NCBI GenBank assembly: GCA_950097015.1
Contig: CATNEN010000038.1
Span: 15,618,001-15,682,000 of the forward strand
Direction of reading: 5' to 3'
DNA from: Macrostomum hystrix
Taxonomy: Eukaryota > Platyhelminthes > Macrostomidae
Length of the DNA stretch: 64,000 nucleotides
Shown here: piece by piece, positions 23,401-35,400 of the stretch
Position numbering within the stretch: position 1 is the stretch's first letter
Layout of the letters: every line of letters begins with the position of its first letter
Translations under genes and position numbers: made by a program
Notes under the pieces: generated by a model
What the model saw: only the letters and a program-made list of their open reading frames with translations
Database searches by the model: none
What the model was told of the DNA's origin: nothing

Positions 23401-26400
23401 GTTGTGAAGTGATGGAAACTTGTTGTGAAGTGATGGAAACTTGTTGTAAGTAACGGAAACTTGTTTCGAAGTGATGGAAACTTGTTGGAAGTGATAGAAA
23501 CTTGTTGGAAGTGATGGAAACTTGTTGGAAGTAACGGAAACTTGTTTCGAAGTGATCGAAACTTGTTGGAAGTGATGGAAACTTGTTGGAAGTGATGGAA
23601 ACTTGTTGGAAGTGATGGAAACTTGTTGGAAGTGATGGAAACCTATTTGAAGTGATGGAAACTTGTTGGAAGTGATGGAAACTTGTTGGAAGTGATGGAA
23701 ACCTATTTGAAGTGATGGAAACTTGTTGGAAGTGATGGAAACTTGTTGGAAGTGATGGAAACTTGTTGGAAGTGATGGAAACTTGTTGGAAGTGATGGAA
23801 ACCTATTTGAAGTGATAGAAACTTGTTGGAAGTGATAGAAACTTGTTGGAAGTGATAGAAACTTGTTGGAAGTGATGATTTTAGCACATCTTCATAAAAC
23901 GTTTTATAAAATTAAATATGTTTTGAGCTTTCTAGGGAGACAGGGAGATTGTAGACTTGTGGTTAGAGTATCGGACTCATGACTTGAAGGTCGGGGATTC
24001 GATTCCCGACTCGACTGGAACACAGTGTTTCCTTTGGCAAGACACTTCACTGCACATCTGGTCAAATTGTGGCAGGTAAAATGAAAAAAATACTTGGCGT
24101 GGAGATTTCTTCCCAGTTTCTATATTTAAGGCTTTTTATAGAATGCAGAAAGAAAAATTAGACAGCTGAAAAATAGACAACCATTTACCAGCATTCAGAC
24201 TAATATACAAGTTATACAGGTAGCCCCGATGGCCTGTTCAAACATCGAGTCTATCTGACTTGTTGCGCAAGCAGAGCAGACCTGGTTGGTGAATCATCCC
24301 CACAATCAATCCCCACAATTGTCATCCGGCTTTATGACAATGGCCACGCTGTCTGTTGCATGTGTCCTGTTTTAATTACGTAATCTTAATATAGAATTGA
24401 ATTGATAAATGCCAGCCAGCACATCTCACTGATATACTGGTCGCTTGGCTTTTAGTTGTATCCGCATGGGCAAACACAAGACTAACGCGATGAAACTCAA
24501 TACCAATACCACCGTAGGGCAGGTGAAATTTCATCGAACCTATTCAACGATTCTAATTGAAGATAACATGACACAGAACAATTTAAAACGCTTTGTCTGC
24601 CTATATTATTCGCAAGAAAGTAGAAATAAACATTTCGCTATCTGTTTTTTTTAAAAAGATTCTACCATACTTCAATGAAAATAATGGTCTCAAAAAGTAG
24701 GGAATCAAAAACTATTTTCCTCAATTAAATAGGATTTTCCAGTTTCTGAATTCATAAATTGTTTATGCAAACTGAATCCGCAGCAAAGCTTGGAGCTGCG
24801 CAACATTTCCTGCGCGATGCGTTACGTGCGAGCGATCCCGCCGCGCAGCCAGTATTTTTCCCTGAGCCTGGGCCAGTTTCCGGGCGAATTCGGCGAGGTA
24901 GCTCCAGGACTGTGCGCAAGGTACGACGTGTCGTTTGCGCCCGACAGTTTGCGCGATTTTGAAGACGAAATCGCCATAGAAACTCAAGCGACTGGTGTAG
25001 TGCTCACCGTCAGGATTGAGGCTAGAAGGCCGAGACCCGTGCTCACCAGTGAGTTGCATCGCTTGCTCTGTATTTCCTTCTCTATCCTGTCTTCTCCCCT
25101 CCCGTCTCTTCTCCCCTCCCGTCTCTTCTCCCCTCCCGTCTCTTCTCCCCTCCCGTTTCTTCTCCCCTCCCGTCTCTTCTCCCCTCCCGTCTCTTCTCCC
25201 CTCACGTCTCTTCTCCCCTCCCGTCTCTTCTCCCCTCCCGTCTCTACTCCCCTCCCGTCTCTTCTCCCCTCCCGTCTCTTCTCCCCTCCCGTCTCTTCTC
25301 CCCTCACGTCTCTTCTCCCCTCCCGTCTCTTCTCCCCTCCCATCTCTTCTCCCCTCCCGTCTCTTCTCCCCTCCCGTCTCTTCTCCCCTCCCGTCTCTTC
25401 TCCCCTCACGTCTCTTCTCCCCTCCCGTCTCTTCTCCCCTCCCGTTTCTTCTCCCCTCCCGTCTCTTCTCCCCTCCCGTCTCTTCTCCCCTCACGTCTCT
25501 TCTCCCCTCCCGTCTCTTCTCCCCTCCCGTCTCTACTCCCCTCCCGTCTCTTCTCCCCTCCCGTCTCTTCTCCCCTCCCGTCTCTTCTCCCCTCACGTCT
25601 CTTCTCCCCTCCCGTCTCTTCTCCCCTCCCGTCTCTACTCCCCTCCCGTCTCTTCTCCCCTCACGTCTCTTCTCCCCTCCCGTCTCTTCTCCCCTCCCGT
25701 CTCTACTCCCCTCCCGTCTCTTCTCCCCTCCCGTCTCTTCTCCCCTCCCGTCTCTTCTCCCCTCCCGTCTCTTCTCCCCTCACGTCTCTTCTCCCCTCCC
25801 GTCTCTTCTCCCCTCCCATCTCTTCTCCCCTCCCGTCTCTTCTCCCCTCCCGTCTCTTCTCCCCTCCCGTCTCTTCTCCCCTCACGTCTCTTCTCCCCTC
25901 CCGTCTCTTCTCCCCTCCCGTTTCTTCTCCCCTCCCGTCTCTTCTCCCCTCCCGTCTCTTCTCCCCTCACGTCTCTTCTCCCCTCCCGTCTCTTCTCCCC
26001 TCCCGTCTCTACTCCCCTCCCGTCTCTTCTCCCCTCCCGTCTCTTCTCCCCTCCCGTCTCTTCTCCCCTCACGTCTCTTCTCCCCTCCCGTCTCTTCTCC
26101 CCTCACGTCTCTTCTCCCCTCACGTCTCTTCTCCCCTCCCGTCTCTTCTCCCCTCCCATCTCTTCTCCCCTCCCGTCTCTTCTCCCCTCCCGTCTCTTCT
26201 CCCCTCCCGTCTCTTCTCCCCTCACGTCTCTTCTCCCCTCCCGTCTCTTCTCCCCTCCCGTTTCTTCTCCCCTCCCGTCTCTTCTCCCCTCCCGTCTCTT
26301 CTCCCCTCACGTCTCTTCTCCCCTCCCGTCTCTTCTCCCATCCCGTCTCTACTCCCCTCCCGTCTCTTCTCCCCTCCCGTCTCTTCTCCCCTCCCGTCTC

Positions 26401-29400
26401 TTCTCCCCTCACGTCTCTTCTCCCCTCCCGTCTCTTCTCCCCTCCCATCTCTTCTCCCCTCCCGTCTCTTCTCCCCTCCCGTCTCTTCTCCCCTCCCGTC
26501 TCTTCTCCCCTCACGTCTCTTCTCCCCTCCCGTCTCTTCTCCCCTCCCGTCTCTTCTCCCCTCCCGTCTCTTCTCCCACTTCTCTTCTCCCCTCCCGTCT
26601 CTTCTCCCCTCCCGTCTCTTCTCCCCTCCCGTTTCTTCTCCCCTCCCGTCTCTTCTCCCCTCCCGTCTCTTCTCCCCTCCCGTCTCTTCTCCCCTCCCGT
26701 CTCTTCTCCCCTCCCGTTTCTTCTCCCCTCCCGTCTCTTCTCCCCTCCCTTCTTTTCTCGCCTCCCTTCTCTTCTCCCCTCCCGTCTCTTCTCCCCTCCC
26801 GTCTCTTCTCCCCTCCCGTCTCTTCTCCCCTCCCGTCTCTACTCCCCTCCCGTCTCTTCTCCCCTCCCTTCTTTTCTCGCCTCCCTTCTCCTCTCCCCTT
26901 CTTTCTCTTCTCCCCTCCCGTCTCTTCTCCCATTCATTCTCTCCTCCCCCCTTTTCTCCCCTCCCCTTTCTTCTACCCTACCGTCTCTTCTCCCCTACCG
27001 TCTCTTCCCCCCTCCTCTCTCTTCTCCCCTCCCTTCTCTTGTAAACTTCCTTTCTATTCTTCTCTTCGTCCTGTTTCTTCTCTCCTTCTAATTTCCCCCT
27101 CCACCCTATGCGATCTTCTCATTGCCTGCTTGTTAGTCTGCTCCTAAAGCCTCACTAAAACATGCGTTCTTGAATTTGTTGTGCATTTAAGCAAGTGCCC
27201 TCTAATCTTTCTTAGTTAGACTATTCTGCATTATCTCATTTTTTTCGTCTGCTTCCAGGCATTGCTAATCTACAATTTGGACTAACTCTTTTGTTCTCTG
27301 AGGCACTGTTAAAACGTCATTGGGTTCTCGTAAAGAGCAATGAAATGAATCACTGGGAGCTTATTTAACTTCATATGTCTTATGACAAAAAAGCCGCAAT
27401 TTATAAGCCTCTTTTGTCCGACAAAGCCCCAAATAAAAGTACATATAAACTGCTCCTGTAAACAACAAACTAATATGTTTACGCAATTGCAATTAAAAGT
27501 GCTTCACAAAGATTTCTAAAGAAACAGAACTGATTGGACAATTATGAAGGTTTCTACCCAGTTCTCTTAGGGTTAAAAATATCGCAAGATACTAAAAAAG
27601 CACTTTTAAAAGTACTGAGATTAGCTAGGAAAAAGGAAATAGATACGGCGAATCGGAAATTAATAAAAACAAAACATACCACTAAAAGATTCGGTCAGAA
27701 TTAACGAAAGATACCGTGAGAGATCTGAGCGGCAAACTTATCAAAGACTATTTAAGGCATCCAGTAATTTAAGAACAGTTAATAAATTATGCAAAATCCA
27801 TAGCACAATAAAGCTGCGAGTAAATTGATATCAAACACTTCTACCGATTTGCATTATTCCAAGCGAGGCCTCACAATTTACCAATTTGCAGTTCCCAGCG
27901 AGTTGGACATTGGCCAGTGCTTAGTCTATGGCAGCAAGACTGTCTACCTGCGACTGAGTAACGAAGGCGGAGACGGAAGTTTTGTTATTCTCAGATCCGA
28001 TCAATGGCCGGCAACTAATCTAAAGGTGAAATTTCAAAGTATATTTTCAATTCTTGCTAATGCAATTCAATGAACTCTATAATGTGTGTGTTTTTTCTCT
28101 CGGGGTTTAAAATTTCTCCGCCCACAGGTTTTGCACTTTTAACACTAGAGAGACCACGGGAGGTATTTCAAATAAATTAAGTTTTTTGTATACATTTCCT
28201 AAGAAACTATTCGCGGTAATTTAAACTACTATGAGTAGTATTTTTGTATAAATTTTTGGTTTATCAGAAATATTATCTAACTATATCTGAAAGGGCCATG
28301 ATGTAGCTCATAGATTATAGCTCCATACTCTTAACTCTGTGGTCAGAGGTTCGCATCTCAGTCTATAGAAAACAAAATTGTTCATAATTGAGCAGTGCGC
28401 TCAGTTGCTCATTTATTTACATTTCCACGCCGAGAAATGGGTAACGGCATTCGCTGCGGGGCGGAGAGTTGGTAGCTGTCCTGCCCAGTCCACGGACTGA
28501 ATATAAGGCTGCATGTACTCTCCATTCGTCTCAAACAACCCCTGCAGCGCACTGTTCAAGGCGACAGCGTCAACGACGGCATCTTCGAGCTCCGGCCGTC
28601 TTGCTTCAGCCTGCCACGCGGCGCCGCTACCACCCTGGAGGTGACATTCAACGCGCGCGGCGTCGAGATATTCAAATCGGAGTTTTTCGTGGTCTGCGAC
28701 AACTGCCAGGCCAAGGAGCTGTTGCTCATCGGCGAAGGCCAACGCCCAGCGGTCGCCATTGTCGGCGTTGATCCGCCGGGAGTCGCCGAGCCGAAGCCTG
28801 GAGAGTCCACGGACGCCGGCGCCGAGGCCCTGCTGAGATTCGAGCCTGCGCACCCCTTCACCTACTGTCAGCGCAGTCTGACGCTGAAGAATTTAGCCAA
28901 TGTTGAGCTGCCGTTCGAATGGAAAACTGTCAAGCCATTCTGCCGGCCGCCGGTGACAGAGGAGGTCGGAAAGGAGGACAGCCTGCCCGGGCATCGAACT
29001 CTCGACGCCGACAGTCCGTTTACGGTAGAGCCGGAATTCGGCCTTCTCGGAGCTTCGGCCAGTCAGGAATTCGTCGTCACCTTCGCGCCCAGCCTGGTTG
29101 GTGAATTTCACTCGGCACTCCACCTGCTGCTGCTGGAAGTTCCGTTGGGACCCAGCGAGCAGCAGCAGCAGCAGCAGCAGCCAGGAGCATCGTCTAATGG
29201 CGCCCTGCAAGCTCTGGAGCTGGAGTGCAAAGCTGTCTGCGAGCCGTTGCGAGTTCGTCTGGAACCGTCCGCTCTGCAGATTCCCGGCGACATCCTCGTC
29301 GGCACAACGATTCGTCAGCGCCTTCGCCTATTCAACGCCAGCCGGGCGCCGGTCAGCTTCGCCTGGGACTCCGTGGCTGACTCGGCCAGCATCGTGGAAC

Positions 29401-32400
29401 TCGAGCCGCGAACTGGCAGCATTGAGGCCGGAGCCAGCGCCGCCATCGATCTGTGCCTCACCGGCACCCGGCCCGCTCAGCTGGATTATAGCCTGGCCTG
29501 TCAGGTGCAGCATCTGGACGAGCCGCTTCTGCTGCGAGTGTTGGCAAGTGTGCGCGGAGTGCAGGTTAGTTAATTATTGAACATTCTATTATCTTCTTTG
29601 AATAGGACCTGAAGTTCCGGAAGTGAGGTGCCTGTGGGAGAGAGGTGGCTGCCGGTTGAGATGGCTGTGGGAGTGAAATTGCTTGATGTAGTGAAGTGTC
29701 TGCGGGAGCTTGGAAGTGAGGTGGCTGCGGGAGTGAGGTGGCAGGGGTAGTAGAGGTGTCTGCGGGAGTAAGGTGTCTGCGGGAGTGAGGTGTCTGCGGG
29801 AGTAAGGTGGCTGCGGGAGTGAGGTGGCTGCGGGAGTGAGGTGGCTGCGGGAGTGAGGTGGCTGCGGGAGTGAGGTGGCTGCGGGAGTGAGGTGGCTGCG
29901 GGAGTGAGGTGGCTGCGGGAGTGAGGTTGCTGCGGGAATGAGGAGAATAAAAACCCTCTTGGTAAAATCCGCAGATCCAACTGCAACAGCCGGATGTGAA
30001 TTTTGGCCTATTGGAAGTTGGAAAACTGGCCGAGAAGCAGCTGCGCCTGTTGAATCCCTATCAGCTCGAGTGCCACTGGACCGTGCAGCCGGGGCCGAAC
30101 TGCGAGCTGCGATTCGAACCCTTTACCAGCCGGCTGGGACCGCTGGAGGAGCAGCTAGTAACGGTTCGATACCGGCCCAGCCAGCCGCAAACTCTAAACG
30201 AAGTTTTTCGCATCGACGTGGCCAATGGCGAGTCAACGTTTGTGTCAGCCTTCGCCGAAGTTCAATCGCCAGCCGTTTGCATTTTGGACGCTGAAAAACT
30301 GTTGGAGATCCAGGACCTGTACCTGGACGTGAAGTCAGCCTACACTGTGCGACTCTACAACCAAACCCGGCTGCGCTGTCGCTTCGAATGGCAGTCAGCT
30401 GCCGGCCTTGGCGATGTCGGCCAGCTTTGCGAGGCCAGCGTTGAACCAAGAAGCGGCTGGCTGGAGCCGAGGCAGAGCCTGCCGATCACCGTGTTTGTCC
30501 GGCCTAAGATCATTGTGAGCAGTGTTTGAGTATAGCATTTCTAATTGCTTAATTTGGCGTTTAAAAATAGTTTTTCTTCGCTGTAATTCAGGATTCTATT
30601 TGCATGACTCAATTTCAATTTCAATAATTAAATATCAATCTAGGATTTAGGATCATGGATTTAGGATCTAGGATTTAGAATCTAGGATTTAGGATCTAGG
30701 ATTTAGGATTAGGATCTTATATTTTATAGTGCAATCTTAGGTTTGATTGATACTGAGATCTTAATTTTTTTATATTTTTTTTGCTGTGGGATAATCTCCC
30801 TTCCCATGTGTCTCACACTAGGCCCGCTTGGAATCGCTGCTGATCCCATGCCAAGTGGAAGGTCAGGACAGTCCAGTTGTCCTCGAACTCAGCGGCAACA
30901 TGAAAGGCATCTCAGTGACTTATCACTGCTCGGAGAAGCTGTTAGATTCCCAAGAAGGATTTCCTGTTGACGAATTCGGCACTGCACAGCGAGTGGACTT
31001 TGGAACTGTGCCGGTGCACGGAGTGTCAAAGCGCTACCTACACATTCGCAACAACACCTCCATCAGGGCTGGCTTCTCCATGGACGTAGAATTCTTCAAA
31101 GCAGTGCCACCCGAGACTGAGGTGATTCTTCCGGTCGAGCGAAGCCAGGCTGCCGCGCAGAGAACCAGTTCAAACCGGAACTCCCTGCTGACTAAGACGC
31201 CCAATCTGGCCGATCCGAAGAGCAAGCCCTTTAAACACGCTTTCTATGGTGAGCGACGAGACGCGGGGGATCTCTACCGTGCCTACAGTAAATTGGATTC
31301 CCTAGCCGAATGCGTGACAGGAGGATACTAAAATAAACACGTGACAAGGAAATTCCACAAAAAATAATTGACAGGGAAATCCTAAGGCCAATACTAAGCA
31401 AGGGAATCTCAAAAACACACTAAACAGAGGAATTTAAAAAGCGTAAATAGGGAATCCCAGGCAAATACCAAACAGGGGAATCCTAAAGCTTACACTAAAC
31501 TGGGGAATCCCACAAACAAACACTTAACAGGAGAATCCTAAGACAAGCACTACGCTCGAAAACATGGGAATTCCAAGGCTAAAACTAAGCAGGAAATCCC
31601 ATAAACGAACACTTACCAGGGAAATCCCAAAGCTAAGCACTAAACAGGGGAATCCTAAAAATTGACACTCAAGGGGAATCCTAAAAGAAAGGACTTAACA
31701 ACAGGGAACCCAAAGATAAATACTTAACTGGGGAATTCCAAGGCTAGCACTAAACAGGGAAATCCCAAGGCTAGCACTAAACAGGGGAATCCCATGGCTA
31801 GCACTAAACAGGGGAATCCCAAAAGCAAACACTTCCCAAGGCTTGTACTAAAAATGAGGAATCCCCCGGCTATCACGTGCATTCCAAGGCTAACAATAAA
31901 CAGGGGAATCCCAAGGCTAACAATAAACAGGAAAATCCCAAGCAGCAAACTCAATCGAAGACAAAGCAAAAAAGCTGGGAAATTCCAAACAAGGCACAAA
32001 AGCATGAGTCCATTGTTAAAACAAACAATGAACAATAAAATGTAATAAAAAAAATAAACATGTAACTGTAGGAAATTTTTTAACAAAAAAAGCTAGAAAA
32101 TGTTTAATATCTGACTCATTCAACCCAGTCTCCAAGGGCCCATCTCTATTGTCTTATACAATTGCAGACATGTGCAAGCTCTACCTGCGCCAGAACAAAG
32201 GCGCCGCAGTGCACTGCTCACCCCACTCTGGTACGCTTGAGGCCTACTCAGTGACAACCATTGAGCTGACAGCCTACAATGACATGTGGGGCAGCTACAC
32301 GGACAGCCTGCTCGTGTCAGTGGAGGCCCTGCCGATCCAGGCTGTGCCGGTGGCGCTGACAGTCAACGGCTGCCCGGTGATCTTCACAATGACCGCTGGC

Positions 32401-35400
32401 AGGCCGGATCAGGTAACTGTGCTCGGCATGCTACTCACAATAAGTAGTGCATTAAAAAAACTAAACCTAAACCTAATACAGTTGAACCAAAAGTTGTTCA
32501 GTCCATGATAGACAGGCAGATAGACATATTGAAATAAATATCGATTGATTTAATATTTACTCGACTTGAATACAATTAGATTGATCTATGCATAGACGGA
32601 TTGATTGATTAGACGATATATGATAGTTTGATAGACTCCTACATCGAGTACATATATTGATTGCTAGATTGTTAGATTGGTATAATATTGATAGATTTAT
32701 CAAATGATCGATTGATACACGTAGATAGATAGATTGATTGAAAGATTGACATATTTATCTTTTGATCGATGGACAGATTGACAGATTGATCGATTGACAG
32801 ATTGATCGATTGACAGATTGATCGATTGACAGATTGATCGATTGACAGATTGATCGATTGACAGATTGATCGATTGACAGATTGATCGATTGACAGATTG
32901 ATCGATTGACAGATTGATCGATTGACAGATTGATCGATTGACAGATTGATCGATTGACAGATTGATCGATTGACAGATTGATCGATTGACAGATTGATCG
33001 ATTGACAGATTGATCGATTGACAGATTGATAGCTTCTGTCCCTATCAAAACCCTCCCAGGCTCCAATCCTTCGCTTCGGGTCGCACACGCACGGCTCCAA
33101 GTCGGTGACACGGCCCGTTAGGCTGAACAATCGCAGTCCCTTCGCCCTGCGCCTCGACTGGCGCGTCTTCAACATTCAGCCCGGTGACGACCAGCTGCTG
33201 GACCTGCTGTGCGACTTTGGCCGGCAGTTTCCACCGCTGGACGCCAACGGCGAGGAGATTCTGCCGCCTGTGCCGACTGGCGCCGATGGCGAGGACGATC
33301 CGGCCGGCTCGCATCGTCCGGCAACCGGCGCCCTGCCGCCGGACAGTCCCGACACCAGCGCGGCTCCGTCCAGACTGACTGGCGTCGCCGACGATGATGA
33401 CGCCGACGAGAAGCCGAGGCCTCCTTCGCCACCGCCGCTTAGACCGGTGGTGATCAATGTTCGACCTCACGAGGGGCGACCTGCTCTGGCGCCTTTCAGA
33501 GTGTCGCCGGAACAGCTGGTGAGCGGCATAGTAGAGTATAGTACATAGTATAGTAGATTTAAAATAATTCTAGCAACTTTTTATTTGTGCCATTCTTGTA
33601 AATTTGTGTGGAAACGTGTGCGAAACTTGTAACGCTTAAAAATGCATGCCTAATTATTATTATTATCAGGAGAGCTGCGTACAATGGCACATCATTTGGT
33701 GACACACTAGACCTGCAGCCAGCGAGCGAGGAGGCAATTCTGTCCATTTCGCTGACTCCTGAGCACACGCACACAGATACTGTACACAGGCACAGGCTCA
33801 CACAGGTGTGTACATCTGTCCTTGACTTTCTCATCGTCAGGCAGTGTACACTCTCACTGTGCCTTGGAGGTTGACCCTGGAGGGCGTAATTTGCACGACA
33901 AGCCCCCAAGACATCTCTCCGCGGCTGCGACCCAAATAAATGTGGCCTTGCCGCGTAATCGAACTTAGGGACCTTGGTGCGAGAGACAAGGGACCGTTCT
34001 GCCATCGACCCCCCCAATGCATGCCTATGGCTTCTTGTGGCTGAAATCTCCTATACGAAATCTTCGAAATTTGATTGTTTGAACTTTTGAGGATGTCAAT
34101 CAAACCATTGCCCATTTAATTATGTAATTACAGAAGCATAACAAAAACTCATTTTTGAAGCAATCAAGATGTTTGTGTCTCACAATTTTCGTATAATATA
34201 AATGAAAGTAATTTTGTTAATTTTTTCCCAGACTCTGCATCCGGAGAGTTACGATTACGTCCACGTGACCTTCGACTCAAACAGCATCGACACCGTTACT
34301 GAGGCCATGGACTTTAGCACCTACTTGCTAGCTTTCATGAGCCTGGATGAGGAGAGGGTAATTTTAAAACAGAAAACAAACCCATCCTCGGTCATCCACC
34401 AATCCTTAGATACCACGCGATCCATAGACAACCCATACTTAGACACCCACCTCATCTACATGCAACCACCTCATCGACAGACGTGCACCTCGTATTTTGA
34501 TACTTACCTCTGCCCAAGATACCTACCTCATCCTCAGGCGCCCACCTCATACCAAGGCACCCACCTCATACCAAGGCACCCACCTCATACCAAGGCACCC
34601 ACCTCATACCAAGGCACCCACCTCATCCTCAGACACCCCCCTAATCACAAGACACCCACATCATCCCAAGACACCCACCTCATTCCTAGATACACACATC
34701 ATCCCAAGACACCCACCTCATCCTTAGACACCCACCCCATCTCCAGACACCCACCCCATCTTCAGACAACCACCCCATCACCAGACACCAATCCCATTTC
34801 CAGAAACCCACCTCATTTTAGACTCTCCGCTAGTTAGAGCTTGCTTGCATATTGGCAGATCGCATTTAAGTCACGTGACCAATTCTTTTCAGGCTCAAGT
34901 ACCTGGCAAGGTCAGCCGCGGCACTGGACACGGAGCCGATCAACTCAGGCTTGACGTCACTGGTTCGATTGTGTGCCCTGAGTGAGTTTATCTTAATGCA
35001 TCTTTCCAAACGTATGTTAGATTGACAAAATAAAAGCGGAAAACTCCATCAGGAAACCTGATAATCCATGCAGACATATAATAACTTTTTTAACTACCCC
35101 CACTTATCAATGAAGGCTGGACGTCGACTACAACAACGACGACGGCTTCGCCTTTAACTCCGCGGCCAGCGACCTCCTGCTGATGCCACTGCCGGCAGCC
35201 GCTCCGGAGTCCATCGGGCCAGCCAAGACCGCCTTCGCCACCCTGCGGAACCTTCGCGACACCCCGCTGTCCTTCCACCTCTATCTGGACGCTCCCTTCG
35301 GCATTGTGCAGCCGAAATCTGCCGCGGCTGCAGCCTCCCAGCCGCATCGCCCGATGCCCGATGAAGACAAGGACGCCGGCGACGAAGCAGGATCTTGCAG

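Noticed and set aside
24763-27147. Frames up to 785 residues of Ser-Pro-Leu or Arg-Gly-Glu repeats
   Set aside because: They start in DLEC1 exon 4 and run past its donor into the 17-bp array; the antisense frames are the mirror of the same array.
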